NCBI RefSeq assembly: GCF_022347545.1
Contig: NZ_JAKREW010000003.1
Location: forward strand, 62,001-126,000
Direction: 5' to 3'
DNA from: Terribium retamae
Lineage (GTDB): Bacteria; Pseudomonadota; Alphaproteobacteria; Rhizobiales; Rhizobiaceae
DNA length: 64,000 nt
This document shows positions 37,193 to 45,729 of the stretch, one piece after another. The first letter of the stretch is position 1. Each line of letters starts with the position of its first letter. The notes below the pieces were generated by a model. The model saw nothing but the letters and a program-made list of their open reading frames with translations, was not told where the DNA came from and ran no database searches. Made by a program: the position numbers and the translations under genes.

Positions 37193-38113
37193 GCGATCCT
37201 TGCCGATGTTTTCCAGATCGTATGCCGTGGTTTGGTAGACCCGATTGATCCAGTTGCCGAACAGCAGGTGGGCGTGCGAGCGCCAGCGGTTGAGCGGCGG
37301 GCGGCTGGGATCGTCATCCGGATAATATTCATGGGGCACCGCGATCGAAACGCCGGCATTGATGTCGCGGTCGTACTCTTCCTTGAGCGATGTCGAGTCG
37401 TATTCGATGTGGTTGAACATATAGAGCCGGTTGCAGGCTTGTTCCGCCAGCAGGCTCAGGCCGGTCTCATCCGAGTCCATCAGGACTTCCAGGCCGGAAC
37501 CCGCAGGGATGTCGGCGGTACGGACCTCAGTCCAGCGCGATACGGGAATCGCAAAGTCATCCGAGAAGCCGGCCAGATAGGGAGAGGCGGGCGCGTTGTT
37601 GCGGTGCCGGAATACGCCGAACGCCTTATCGGACAGCGTGTGCTTCGGGACTCGGTGAAAATGCCAGGCCGCCGCCATGGCGCCCCAACAGATGAAGAAG
37701 GAGGAATGCACGTTCGTCGTCGTCCAATCGAGGATGCGCTTGAGTTCGTCCCAGTAGGTCACGTCCTCGAACGGCAGCAGCTCGATCGGCGCACCGGTGA
37801 TGATGAAGCCGTCGAACTTGCGATCCTTCACCTCGTCCCAGGTCTGGTAGAAGGTGATGAGATGATCTTCAGAGGTGTTCTTGGCCTTATGATTGCCGAT
37901 TCGCACGAGGGTCAGTTCGACCTGCAGCGGCGTGGCACCGATCAACCGCGCGAACTGCGTCTCCGTCCTGATCTTGTTGGGCATCAAGTTGAGCAGACCG
38001 ATTTGAAGCGGGCGGATATCCTGGCGCAGGGCGGTCTGCTCGTCCATGATGGACACGCCCTCTTTGACCAGAACTTCACGGGCGGGGAGCTGATCGGGGA
38101 TTTTGATCGGCAC
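37190..38113 (-). CDS. metA: Homoserine O-acyltransferase MetA (predicted acetyl-CoA type)
   Basis: A 307-residue MetA-fold enzyme acylating homoserine in methionine synthesis. The catalytic cysteine is Cys142 ([14 protein letters not shown]). His/Glu catalytic partners lie in FNHIEYDS. Residue 111 is glutamate ([13 protein letters not shown]). In characterised MetA proteins Glu111 goes with acetyl-CoA and Gly111 with succinyl-CoA, so acetyltransfer is predicted. The GTG at 38113 is chosen because it follows GGAG at eight bases and gives the family start [14 protein letters not shown]. The leader carries a SAM-II riboswitch and a terminator. Confidence 0.92.
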   Translation of the reverse strand: MPIKIPDQLPAREVLVKEGVSIMDEQTALRQDIRPLQIGLLNLMPNKIRTETQFARLIGATPLQVELTLVRIGNHKAKNTSEDHLITFYQTWDEVKDRKFDGFIITGAPIELLPFEDVTYWDELKRILDWTTTNVHSSFFICWGAMAAAWHFHRVPKHTLSDKAFGVFRHRNNAPASPYLAGFSDDFAIPVSRWTEVRTADIPAGSGLEVLMDSDETGLSLLAEQACNRLYMFNHIEYDSTSLKEEYDRDINAGVSIAVPHEYYPDDDPSRPPLNRWRSHAHLLFGNWINRVYQTTAYDLENIGKDR

Positions 38114-38124
38114 TTTGCGAACTC

Positions 38125-38161
38125 CAAAAAACAAAACCGGCATTGCTGTCGCAAAGCCGGT
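38125..38161 (-). terminator. Intrinsic terminator in the metA leader
   Basis: On the minus strand ACCGGCTTTGC and GCAATGCCGGT form an 11-bp stem with one T-T mismatch around GACA, followed by TTTTGTTTTTT. It lies between the SAM-II aptamer and the metA GTG (12 bp before it). This suggests the riboswitch can act by premature termination when SAM is high. Confidence 0.75.
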
Positions 38162-38176
38162 TTACGGATCGCAAAC

Positions 38177-38230
38177 GGCCCTTTAGCGACTTATTTAACG
38201 TGGCTGCAAGCCGACCGGCCAAATCACCAC
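38177..38230 (-). ncRNA. SAM-II riboswitch (metA motif)
   Basis: The leader reads GUGGUGAUUUGGCCGG, continues with CGGCUUGCAGCCACGUUAAA, and ends with the conserved GCUAAAGGGCC. P1 is formed by GUGG and CCAC; the remainder makes the SAM-II pseudoknot. Class, gene and orientation agree with the alphaproteobacterial metA motif. The 3' edge is 63 nt before the metA start. Confidence 0.93.
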
Positions 38231-38243
38231 GGATCAAGCCCTG

Positions 38244-38272
38244 CTAATACGCCGACCAAGTGATGACGTCAA
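38244..38272 (-). promoter_or_regulatory. metA promoter
   Basis: TTGACG (-35) and TATTAG (-10) are spaced by exactly 17 bp on the minus strand. The -10 ends 13 bp before the first base of the SAM-II aptamer, so transcription would begin just ahead of it. Confidence 0.75.
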
Positions 38273-38377
38273 TCGATGGCCCAACGCGTTGCTCAAACGC
38301 GTAGTTCAAACTGGGCCAGCCCGGGCACGGTTCCGGTTTTCCTCGACATTCGGCGGTGTGGGCGGTATTTCCGCCCT

Positions 38378-38480
38378 GGAGCATCTTTTGTGGCCAGGTG
38401 GAATCACCTGCGTCACAAAAATGCGGCCAAAACAAAAACTTAGAGCGTTTCTGCGTTTCCGCGAAAAACGGAAACGCTCT
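38378..38480 (+). repeat. Extragenic palindromic element, module A (copy 2)
   Basis: About 103 bp with the same order as the copy at 37089-37192: GGAGCATCTTTTGTGGCC, the AGGTG/CACCT dyad, CACAAAAATGCGG, an A-rich linker, then the hairpin GAGCGTTTCTGCG...GGAAACGCTCT. It ends 38 bp before hisC, so it lies in the hisC 5' region, and it flanks the metA transcription unit on the other side. Confidence 0.85.
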
Positions 38481-38518
38481 GGCCTCCGGCCGGAGGCGTC
38501 AATCACGGACCTTTCGAC

Positions 38519-39628
38519 ATGACCAAGGCAACCGACCCGCTTCGTCCGCAACCCCGTGCCGGTATCATGGATATCGAGGCTTATGTACCGGGCAAGGGCG
38601 CGGCGCACGGTGTCGCCAAGGTTCATAAACTCTCAGCCAACGAAAATCCGCTCGGTCCGTCGCCCAAGGCGGTCGAAGCAGCGCAGGAAGCCGCCGCCGG
38701 GCTGGAGCGCTATCCGGACGGACAGGCAACCAGACTGCGTCAGGCGATCGCCGACACGCATGGGCTGAATATCGCCAACATCCAGTGCTTCAACGGTTCG
38801 GACGAGGTGCTCGGTCTGCTCGCCCGGATTTATCTCGGGCCTGGCGACGAGGCGATCTATACCGAACACGGTTTTTTGGCCTATCCGATTTTCATCCTGG
38901 CGGCGGGAGCAACGCCCGTGGTGGCCAAGGAAGCGGGTGAGCGCGTCGACGTCGACGCTATCCTGGCTTCCGTTACCCCGCGCACGAAGATGGTATTCCT
39001 GGCCAATCCGAACAATCCAACCGGAACCTACATTGCCTTCGAGGAGGTGCGACGCCTGCATGCCGGCCTGCCGAAAAACGTGCTTCTGGTGCTGGATGCA
39101 GCCTATGCCGAATTCGTGCGCCGCAACGACTACGAGGCGGGCATCGAACTGGTTGCCAGCAATGAGAACGTCGTCATGACGCGCACGTTCTCAAAAGTGC
39201 ACGGTCTCGGTGGCGCGCGCATCGGCTGGTCTTACGCGCCCGCGCATATCGTGGACGTGCTCGAGCGTGTGCGTGATCCCTTCAATGTCAGCAGCACGGC
39301 GATTGCCGCGGGCGAGGCGGCGATGCGCGACCGTGCCCATGTCGAGCGCTCGGTGCAGCATATCGAGACCTGGGTACCGTGGTTGACCGAGGAACTGACC
39401 AAGCTCGGCTTGCGAGTAACGCCGAGCGTCGGCAATTTCATCCTGATCCATTTCCCAGACGATCGGGAACATTCCGCACCTGAGGCGGACGGATATTTGA
39501 GTGAGCGAGGTTATATCCTGCGGCGCGTTGCCGGCTACGGTTTTCCCAACGCGCTGCGGATGACGGTCGGAACCGAAGAAGCCAACCGCGGCGTGGTCGC
39601 CGCACTCACCGAATTCCTGAAAAGCTGA
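38519..39628 (+). CDS. hisC: Histidinol-phosphate aminotransferase
   Basis: A 369-residue PLP-dependent class II aminotransferase converting imidazole-acetol phosphate to histidinol phosphate; family members also act on aromatic substrates. The opening [21 protein letters not shown], the [12 protein letters not shown] motif and the PLP-lysine motif [17 protein letters not shown] are intact. It is followed after 3 bp by tyrA, so the pair may serve aromatic as well as histidine synthesis. Confidence 0.93.
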   Translation: MTKATDPLRPQPRAGIMDIEAYVPGKGAAHGVAKVHKLSANENPLGPSPKAVEAAQEAAAGLERYPDGQATRLRQAIADTHGLNIANIQCFNGSDEVLGLLARIYLGPGDEAIYTEHGFLAYPIFILAAGATPVVAKEAGERVDVDAILASVTPRTKMVFLANPNNPTGTYIAFEEVRRLHAGLPKNVLLVLDAAYAEFVRRNDYEAGIELVASNENVVMTRTFSKVHGLGGARIGWSYAPAHIVDVLERVRDPFNVSSTAIAAGEAAMRDRAHVERSVQHIETWVPWLTEELTKLGLRVTPSVGNFILIHFPDDREHSAPEADGYLSERGYILRRVAGYGFPNALRMTVGTEEANRGVVAALTEFLKS

Positions 39629-39631
39629 AAA

Positions 39632-40564
39632 ATGTCCGAACCCCTGTTTGAAAAGATCGCCCTTATCGGCATCGGCCTGATCGGCTCCTCGCTGGCGCGT
39701 GTGGTACGCCGCGAAGGACTTGCCGGCCACATCGCCATCTCGACCCGTCGCTCGGAAACGCTGAAACGCGCCGAGGAGCTGCAACTCGGCGACAGCTATA
39801 CGACTGACGCAAAGCTGGCAGTGCGTGATGCCGATCTCGTCATCGTCTCGGTGCCGGTGGGCGCGTCCGGTGCCGTCGCAGAGGAGATCGCACCGGCACT
39901 GAAGAAGGGGGCGATCCTGACCGATGTCGGCTCCACCAAGCAGTCGGTGGTTGCACAGATGTCACCTTTCATACCGGAAGGCGTGCACTTCATTCCCGGG
40001 CACCCGCTCGCTGGCACCGAGAATTCCGGCCCGGATGCCGGTTTCCCGGATCTGTTCGACAACCGCTGGTGCATCTTCACGCCGCTGCCGGACACTGATC
40101 CGGACGCGCTTGAGAAATTGTCGGAGTTCTGGCGCCGCTGTGGCTCCAACATCGACACGATGACGCCCGAGCATCATGACATGACGCTGGCGATCGTCTC
40201 GCATCTGCCGCACATCATCGCCTACAACATCGTCGGCACGGCCGACGATCTGGCGAATGTGACGAAGTCCGAGGTCATCAAATATTCGGCTTCCGGTTTC
40301 CGCGATTTCACGCGCCTCGCCGCGTCGGATCCGACCATGTGGCGCGATGTATGCCTGCACAACAAGGATGCGATCCTGGAAATGCTGGCACGCTTCTCGG
40401 AAGATCTGTCCTCCCTGCAAAGGGCGATTCGATGGGGCGACGGCGATAAGCTGTTCGACCTCTTCACCCGCACCCGCGCCATCCGCCGCTCGATCATCCA
40501 GGCCGGCCAGGACATAGATGTGCCGGACTTCGGGCGCCAGGTGGTGGAACATCCGATCAAGTGA
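39632..40564 (+). CDS. tyrA: Prephenate/arogenate dehydrogenase
   Basis: A 310-residue NAD(P)-dependent dehydrogenase of tyrosine synthesis, with the Rossmann motif ALIGIGLIGSSLARVV, VSVPVGA, the catalytic histidine regions HFIPGHPLAGTENSG and HHDMTLAIVSHLPHIIAY, and SGFRDFTRLAASDPTMW. It is the single-domain form without chorismate mutase. It lies 3 bp after hisC, forming an operon. Whether it prefers arogenate (tyrC type) or prephenate cannot be told from sequence alone. Confidence 0.93.
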   Translation: MSEPLFEKIALIGIGLIGSSLARVVRREGLAGHIAISTRRSETLKRAEELQLGDSYTTDAKLAVRDADLVIVSVPVGASGAVAEEIAPALKKGAILTDVGSTKQSVVAQMSPFIPEGVHFIPGHPLAGTENSGPDAGFPDLFDNRWCIFTPLPDTDPDALEKLSEFWRRCGSNIDTMTPEHHDMTLAIVSHLPHIIAYNIVGTADDLANVTKSEVIKYSASGFRDFTRLAASDPTMWRDVCLHNKDAILEMLARFSEDLSSLQRAIRWGDGDKLFDLFTRTRAIRRSIIQAGQDIDVPDFGRQVVEHPIK

Positions 40565-40710
40565 GGCAGTCGGCAATAGGCAGTAGGCAATAGCAACATG
40601 CTTGCGATTGTTGAAAGCACCAGCGAGCAGTTCGACTGCCGACTGCCGACTGCCGACTGCCGACTGCCGACTGCCGACTGCCGACTGCCGACTGCCGACT
40701 GCCGACTGCC
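40565..40710. repeat. Inverted heptanucleotide tandem arrays
   Basis: Directly after the tyrA stop are four degenerate 7-bp units (GGCAGTC, GGCAATA, GGCAGTA, GGCAATA; 40565-40592). After a 40-bp spacer come 11 perfect copies of CGACTGC (40633-40709), which is the reverse-complement register. The arrays can fold on each other. They fill the gap between the convergent tyrA and DUF2125 genes, the latter stopping at 40710. Confidence 0.95.
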
Positions 40711-41708
40711 TACTCTACCGGCTTGATCATCCCCAATGGAATGAAGCCCAGCGAGGCGCGGCCCTTCACCACTTTCAGCGGCATGGACGGTTCATTGCCG
40801 AGCATCGACAATGCAGCGAAACCTTGTTGGATCTGGCTTGCCTGTTCAGGAATAGCCGCGGCGAGAATGGCGGCCACCGCCTTCGGATTCTGCAGTTTGA
40901 TGTTGAGGGTGGCGTCGATCAACCCGTCGGCATCGACCGCGATCGGACCTGCGACAACGATGCGCGCTTCGCCGGAAGACAGTTCGAGATTCCTGATCTC
41001 GGCAGACTGGCCGCGCAGGCTCTTTGGAGGGGTGCTGAGCAGGGCGATGCCGTTTTTCACCGTGGCGTCGCCCTTGCCGCTGAAAGGCGGCAGGACGCGG
41101 CCGCCGATCGTGTGGGCGTCGATCTCCAGGTCTGTGAAATCGTGGGTGAGTATCAGATCCTGCCCCGCAGGGCTGGCTGCGGCGGCGAGTTGCCCGACGC
41201 TGAACAACTGAACGGGATCGGTTTCGTCGGTCGGGTCGGTTTGGCCGTTGAAGCCTTCCGCAGTCACCGAAATGCGGCTGGGCAAGGGCCACCAAAGCCG
41301 TCCGCTGATGTCCAGTTGATCCCAGTCGATCCACAATGGCGGCATGTCGGGCACGGAGGTGCGCAACGGTCCGTCGAGATTGACGTTCGGCGCGAGAGGC
41401 TGGGCAAGGCTTGCCGTGGCAATCATGCCGCCCGCAGCGGCTGCAACGTTCCTGGCGTCATCCTGATAGGCGAGCCCGTCGCAGGTAACCACGAAACGTA
41501 AAGGATAACCGCTGACGGTCAAATTGGTGCAGTCGGCGTTGATGCCCTTGGCCGCGAGGGCGGCAACCGTGTTCGTTGCGTCGCTTCTGACGCGGCCGGC
41601 CAGCCAGTACCAGCCCGCGCTGTAGAGGCCGAAGAGGACGAGCAGAGCGAGGATCAGCCCGGCCAGCCAGCGCCGACGTTTTGGCTTGCTCTGGTCACTT
41701 GACGTCAT
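40710..41708 (-). CDS. DUF2125 domain-containing protein
   Basis: A 332-residue protein with a basic N-terminus (KPKRRRW), one transmembrane helix (about 14-35, LAGLILALLVLFGLYSAGWYWLAG), and a long beta-rich DUF2125 domain on the periplasmic side. The family is found mainly in alphaproteobacteria and resembles AsmA/DUF945-like envelope proteins. No function is known. It stands alone, convergent with tyrA, its 3' end abutting the heptamer array. Confidence 0.82.
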   Translation of the reverse strand: MTSSDQSKPKRRRWLAGLILALLVLFGLYSAGWYWLAGRVRSDATNTVAALAAKGINADCTNLTVSGYPLRFVVTCDGLAYQDDARNVAAAAGGMIATASLAQPLAPNVNLDGPLRTSVPDMPPLWIDWDQLDISGRLWWPLPSRISVTAEGFNGQTDPTDETDPVQLFSVGQLAAAASPAGQDLILTHDFTDLEIDAHTIGGRVLPPFSGKGDATVKNGIALLSTPPKSLRGQSAEIRNLELSSGEARIVVAGPIAVDADGLIDATLNIKLQNPKAVAAILAAAIPEQASQIQQGFAALSMLGNEPSMPLKVVKGRASLGFIPLGMIKPVE

Positions 41709-41901
41709 GCTCTAGCCCTCGATAACGCAGAAGAACCGGCGACCATCCCGGCCGGAATGATTTTGGTGCGAACGATTGAGCCCGCCCAGGGCGGGAATGC
41801 GATGAAAATGAAGCGGCATTCCGCCCTATCTCTTTGCTTGTCGCATGATCTTTGTCCAAAAAGTCTGCGACCTCTTGGGATCACGCTTTAGGCTTGTCGA
41901 T

Positions 41902-42456
41902 ATGGGCGATTTTTGGGTTTTTGGCTACGGTTCGCTGATCTGGCGTCCCGGTTTCGCGCATGTCGAGACACAAAGGGCGCGCCTGCACGGCTATCGGCGC
42001 TCGCTCTGTGTCTATTCCTTCGTCCACCGCGGCACCCGCGAAAGACCCGGGCTGGTGCTTGGCCTCGACCGCGGCGGCTCCTGCATCGGATTGGCCTTCC
42101 GGGTGCCCGGCGAATTGCGTGACGAGGTCATCGCCTATCTGCGCGAGCGCGAACTGGTGACCAACGTCTACCTCGAACGCTGGGTCAAGGTGGCGCTGGA
42201 GGATGGCCGCGTGGCGGATGCGGTGACCTACGTCGCCGACCGCGGGCACGAGCAGTATGCTGGCGCCCTTGGCGAGGCGGAAGCCGCGGCCGTGGTGCGG
42301 GGCGCCGTCGGTCAATCCGGCGTCAATGAAGACTATGTCCTCAACACCATCCAGCATCTTGAAGCGCTTGGCATTCGCGATCGCTGGCTGGAAGAGGTGG
42401 CGCGGCGGATCGTTCCGGTTGAAAACGCTTCTGGCCCATTGAACCCCGCGCGATAG
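41902..42456 (+). CDS. Gamma-glutamylcyclotransferase (ChaC-like)
   Basis: A 184-residue protein with the ChaC/GGCT opening FWVFGYGSLIWRPGF and the substrate-loop region GYRRSLCVYSFVHRGTRERPGLVLGLD. A glutamate-rich helix YLRERELVTNVYLERW should hold the catalytic glutamate. ChaC enzymes split glutathione to 5-oxoproline and Cys-Gly. The ATG at 41902 is preferred over an in-frame start 19 codons upstream because it gives the family N-terminus. Confidence 0.88.
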   Translation: MGDFWVFGYGSLIWRPGFAHVETQRARLHGYRRSLCVYSFVHRGTRERPGLVLGLDRGGSCIGLAFRVPGELRDEVIAYLRERELVTNVYLERWVKVALEDGRVADAVTYVADRGHEQYAGALGEAEAAAVVRGAVGQSGVNEDYVLNTIQHLEALGIRDRWLEEVARRIVPVENASGPLNPAR

Positions 42457-42494
42457 TCCCTAGCTTCCTGCTGGACCGGCGCCCCCGCCGGTAT

Positions 42495-42601
42495 TAGAGC
42501 GTTTCCGTTTTAAGGAAACGCGGAAACGCTCTAATTCTTTGTTTTTTTGCGCAGTTCCGGGGCGGAAAACCGCTACGCACTTTTCCTGGAATTGCTCTTA
42601 G
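42495..42601 (-). repeat. Extragenic palindromic element, module B (copy 1)
   Basis: In this orientation it begins with a 13-bp perfect hairpin (TAGAGCGTTTCCG with CGGAAACGCTCTA, 42495-42533), then an A/T-rich linker, and ends in the AATTCC module (TTTTCCTGGAATTGCTCT). It overlaps the next repeat in a TAGAGC join at 42599. The hairpin is shared with module A copies. Confidence 0.85.
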
Positions 42602-42700
42602 AGCGTTTCCGTTTTTCACGGAAACGCGGAAACGCTCTAAGTTTGTTTTCGCCGCATTTTTGTAACGCCAGGTGATTCCACCTGGCTACAAAATGCTCTA
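42599..42700 (-). repeat. Extragenic palindromic element, module A (copy 3)
   Basis: Inverted relative to the copies at 37089 and 38378: the hairpin GAGCGTTTCCG...CGGAAACGCTC comes first, then GTTTGTTTTCGCCGCATTTTTG, the AGGTG/CACCT dyad, and ACAAAATGCTCTA. It ends 13 bp before the TTG of the aldo/keto reductase gene, just ahead of its ribosome site. Confidence 0.88.
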
Positions 42701-42712
42701 GGGAGATCAATC

Positions 42713-43663
42713 TTGGACAGACGCCTGCTCGGTCGCACCGACCTCGAAATCGCGCCCCTTGTGCTGGGGGGCAATGTCTTCGGCTGGACCGCCGACGAAA
42801 AGACGTCCTTCGATCTGCTGGACCGTTTTGTCGATGGCGGGCTCAACGCCATCGATACGGCCGACGTCTATTCGCGCTGGGCGCCCGGCAACAAAGGCGG
42901 CGAATCGGAAACCATCATCGGCAAATGGATGAAGGCGCGGGGCAATCGCGACAAGGTGGTCGTCATCACCAAGGTCGGCTCCGATATGGGACAAGGCAGG
43001 AAGGACCTCTCCGCCGGCCATATCGAACAGGCCGTGGAAGCCTCGCTAAAGCGCCTGCAGACCGATGTCGTCGATCTCTATCTCTCGCATTGGCCGGACC
43101 CGACCGTGCCTTATGAAGAGACGCTCGGCGCCTATCAGAAGCTTCTTGCCAAGGGCAAGGTTCGCCATATCGGCTGCTCCAATCTGGACGCCGGTCAACT
43201 GCGGGCCGCGCTCGATGTCGCCAAGCTGCGCAATCTGCCGCGCTACGAGGTTCTGCAGCCGGAATACAATCTCTATGACCGCGCTTCCTATGACGGCCCG
43301 CTGCGCGATCTTTGCATAGCAGAAGGGCTTGGCGTGATCACCTATTTCAGCCTCGCCAAGGGTTTCCTGTCAGGCAAGTACCGCAGCAAGGCCGACCTCG
43401 GCAAAAGTGCCGCGCGGGGCGAGGACGTGGAGAGCTATCTCAACAAGCGCGGCATGCGTATCCTGGCGGCACTCGACGCCGTCGCCGGGCGGCATGGGTC
43501 CAAGCCGGCCGAAGTTGCGCTCGCCTGGGTAATCGCCCGGCCGGGCGTGACGGCGCCGATCGCCAGCGCAACCACGCCGGAGCAGATGGCAAATCTGGTG
43601 CGTGCCGCGTCACTGAAACTCTCGCAGGTCGATATCGAAGAACTGGACAAGGCGAGCGCCTAG
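42713..43663 (+). CDS. Aldo/keto reductase
   Basis: A 316-residue (beta/alpha)8 NADPH-dependent oxidoreductase. The tetrad is visible in NAIDTADVYS (Asp, Tyr), VITKVGSDMG (Lys) and YLSHWPDPT (His), with the C-terminal cofactor segment PIASATTPEQMANL. It resembles the YajO/YghZ-like group. It starts from TTG with GGGAGA upstream, directly after a repeat. Its TAG stop is the first three bases of the next repeat. The substrate is unknown. Confidence 0.9.
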   Translation: MDRRLLGRTDLEIAPLVLGGNVFGWTADEKTSFDLLDRFVDGGLNAIDTADVYSRWAPGNKGGESETIIGKWMKARGNRDKVVVITKVGSDMGQGRKDLSAGHIEQAVEASLKRLQTDVVDLYLSHWPDPTVPYEETLGAYQKLLAKGKVRHIGCSNLDAGQLRAALDVAKLRNLPRYEVLQPEYNLYDRASYDGPLRDLCIAEGLGVITYFSLAKGFLSGKYRSKADLGKSAARGEDVESYLNKRGMRILAALDAVAGRHGSKPAEVALAWVIARPGVTAPIASATTPEQMANLVRAASLKLSQVDIEELDKASA

Positions 43664-43755
43664 GGCAATTCCAACAAAAGTGTGTGACGGCTTTCCGTGC
43701 GGAGTTGCGTCAAGGCAAAGGCTTGGCGCGTTACCGTGAAACGGAAACGCTCCAA
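43661..43755 (+). repeat. Extragenic palindromic element, module B (copy 2)
   Basis: A diverged copy: TAGGGCAATTCCAACAAAAG, a TGTGACGG...CCGTGCGG dyad, GTTGCGTCAAGGC, then the hairpin end CCGTGAAACGGAAACGCTCC. The first TAG is the stop codon of the aldo/keto reductase. It resembles 42495-42601 (inverted) and 56924-57017. Confidence 0.75.
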
Positions 43756-43791
43756 GCTCGCCTGACAAGGGGTCCGCGGAAGCAGAGACCG

Positions 43792-44157
43792 TCAGGCTGC
43801 CAGCGCGCGACCGACCCGGTCGCGGATTTCGGCCAGGGTGAAGGGCTTCTGCACGACATCCAGGATGATACCGTTCAATTCATCCGCACGCTCGCGCTGA
43901 TCGGCGTAACCAGTCACCAGCATGATCTTGAGTTCAGGGAAAGCCGCTGCCGCCGCCTTGGCCATTTCGATGCCGTCCATCTCCGGCATGCGGATATCCG
44001 AGACGATGAGATCGTAATTGCCGTTGGCAGCACGGATGCTTTCAAGCCCCTGCGCACCGTCGGCGGCGATGTCGATGTTGTAGCCTGCGCGCTCGAGCGC
44101 GCGGGCGGCGAGAGTGCGGACGGATTCATCGTCCTCGACGATCAGGAGCTTTGCCAT
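43792..44157 (-). CDS. Single-domain response regulator (CpdR-like)
   Basis: A 121-residue receiver domain with no output domain: acidic pocket EDDE, phospho-acceptor Asp54 in LIVSDIRMPEMDG, Thr/Tyr switch in LVTGYADQRERADEL, Lys104 in VVQKPF. The TGYADQRERA segment and length resemble rhizobial CpdR proteins, which control ClpXP proteolysis and the cell cycle. The match is from memory. It may be cotranscribed with hpt, 85 bp upstream. The ATG at 44157 fits the receiver-domain start. Confidence 0.85.
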   Translation of the reverse strand: MAKLLIVEDDESVRTLAARALERAGYNIDIAADGAQGLESIRAANGNYDLIVSDIRMPEMDGIEMAKAAAAAFPELKIMLVTGYADQRERADELNGIILDVVQKPFTLAEIRDRVGRALAA

Positions 44158-44242
44158 GCGCAGAGATTTGCCCTGCAAATGTTGACGTTTCCTGAAAGTC
44201 CGAGCGGCCCGCCAATTCTTTTCGCGAGGCTCGAAAAAGAGG

Positions 44243-44785
44243 TCAGGTGTCGTCCTTGACCACGCCCACGAAAGGCAGTTCGCGGAAAGCATGACCGACA
44301 TCCATGCCATAGCCGACGACGAAATAGTCAGGGCAATCGAAGCCGACATAGTCGGCATTCAGGTCGGTCTGGCGGCGCATGCGTTTATCGAGCAGCACGG
44401 CGATGGAGCAGCTCCTTGCACCGCGTGACAGCATGAGTTCGCGGGTGAATTTGAGTGTCTTGCCGGATTCCAGTATGTCATCGATCAAGAGCACGTCGCG
44501 GCCCGCCACCTCGTTATCGATGTCGCGCAGCACGCGCACCTGGCCACTTTCGGTGCCGGCGCCATAGCTGGAGATGAAGATGAATTCGACTTCGGGCGAC
44601 AGGCCGGCGTCGTGCATCGCGCGGATCAGGTCGGCGGCGAAAATGAAGGAACCCTTCAGCACCGAGATGACCAACAGGTCGTGGTAATCGTGGGCCGCGA
44701 TTTCCTTGGCGAGTTCCAGATTGCGGCGTGCGATCGCTGACGCCGAAAACAGAACTTCGATATCCTTGCCGCGCACAATTGGCAT
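44243..44785 (-). CDS. hpt: Hypoxanthine phosphoribosyltransferase
   Basis: A 180-residue purine salvage enzyme converting hypoxanthine or guanine and PRPP to IMP or GMP. The PRPP motif DVLLIDDILESGKTL, the flexible loop after SSYGAGTESGQV, and the purine site VGYGMDVGHAFRELP are present. A GGAAAGGG ribosome site precedes the ATG at 44785. The response regulator gene lies downstream. Confidence 0.95.
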   Translation of the reverse strand: MPIVRGKDIEVLFSASAIARRNLELAKEIAAHDYHDLLVISVLKGSFIFAADLIRAMHDAGLSPEVEFIFISSYGAGTESGQVRVLRDIDNEVAGRDVLLIDDILESGKTLKFTRELMLSRGARSCSIAVLLDKRMRRQTDLNADYVGFDCPDYFVVGYGMDVGHAFRELPFVGVVKDDT

Positions 44786-44833
44786 GAAGACCCTTTCCTG
44801 GAACGCGGATCCGAGGGGCTTGGAAGCCGCCGG

Positions 44834-45481
44834 TTATCGCGCGAAAGTGACCGAGACGGCCGTTACGCCGTTTCTAGGCACCTCGAGCCGACTGGAAAAG
44901 GCAAATCTTTCGCCTGGCGGCAAGCTGCGGCCGGATGTCCCCAGCCCATACCGGGTAATGCGGCCATCATTGCCGGTCACACGGATCTCGAGCGGCGGCA
45001 AGACAGCTGCTTCCGCTCCATCATTGCCGGCTTCGCCATCGACCAGAAGCACCGGCTTGGAACCGGTACTATCGACACGCGAGGTCACGCTGGAGATGCT
45101 GAGTGCCGCAGCAGCGGTGTCGCCGTAGCCCAGGAACGCGGTTTGGTGAAACAGCGCATGGCCGCCCGAAATCCAGAAGGCGAGGAGGGCGATCGCAATA
45201 CCACTGGTCCAGAACAATGCCCCGCCGGGTGCTGGGCGAGCCAGGTCGGGGCCCGTTTCGCCTTTACGCAACATATCCATGCCGTCGAGCGGAGGCGTCA
45301 TTTCCGACTGCAGGGCAGCGGGTTGCGGTGGCAGCCGTTCAGCGATCCGGCTGGAATCGGAATCAAGCACGATGAAGTCGGCGTCAATCACGTCAACAGC
45401 CACAGCCGGGCCTTCGCGGCCGATCGTCGCCGCGGTCATGATTTCGCCGGAAACCGGGCGTGCCGTGCCGCGATCGGCCAT
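44834..45481 (-). CDS. Single-pass membrane protein with DUF3426-like C-terminus
   Basis: A 215-residue protein with a polar N-terminal 90 residues, one transmembrane helix (about 87-106, GGALFWTSGIAIALLAFWISG), and a C-terminal domain of about 90 residues. That domain ends GRSLPPGERFAFSSRLEVPRNGVTAVSVTFAR, resembling the DUF3426 pattern (P-G-...-F-...-L-..-P-...-V-V-F). Zinc-ribbon proteins with this domain often sit next to ftsE in Rhizobiales. Here the N-terminal CxxC zinc ribbon is missing. The function is unknown. Confidence 0.65.
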   Translation of the reverse strand: MADRGTARPVSGEIMTAATIGREGPAVAVDVIDADFIVLDSDSSRIAERLPPQPAALQSEMTPPLDGMDMLRKGETGPDLARPAPGGALFWTSGIAIALLAFWISGGHALFHQTAFLGYGDTAAAALSISSVTSRVDSTGSKPVLLVDGEAGNDGAEAAVLPPLEIRVTGNDGRITRYGLGTSGRSLPPGERFAFSSRLEVPRNGVTAVSVTFAR

Positions 45482-45625
45482 CCTGTTCCTTGGTCGCCTC
45501 TGTTCGCCGTCTGTTTCAATTCCGTAGACAAAAATGGTTAATGCTTCCCCACCGGATTTGTTTTACAGCAGCGGTCGGCGTCAAAAATTAACCGGCGATT
45601 AACCATGCCGGTCGATGGTCGTTTC

Positions 45626-45729
45626 TAGAGCGCTGCGCGTCCAATCGGGGAAGCAAAGGACGCTCCAACACTTTGAGGTGGCGCATGATCCTTTCGAAAA
45701 TCGGTTCGATTTTCGAGGTCATGCGCTAG
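45626..45729 (+). repeat. Extragenic palindromic element, module C
   Basis: About 104 bp: TAGAGCGCTGCGCGTCC, then AAGGACGCTCC, then GGTGGCGCATGATCC, an 8-bp perfect hairpin (CGAAAATC with GATTTTCG), and CATGCGCTAG. It differs from modules A and B but shares the TAGAGCG/CTAG edges. It lies in the 290-bp gap before ftsE, ending 42 bp before its start; I see no gene in that gap. Confidence 0.75.

Noticed and set aside
40565-40710. Heptamer arrays as a CRISPR
   Set aside because: Units are 7 bp, contiguous and without spacers, and no cas genes are present.
40602-41501. Open frame reading through the heptamer array into the antisense of DUF2125
   Set aside because: Its N-terminus is the translated heptamer repeat and the rest mirrors the DUF2125 gene.
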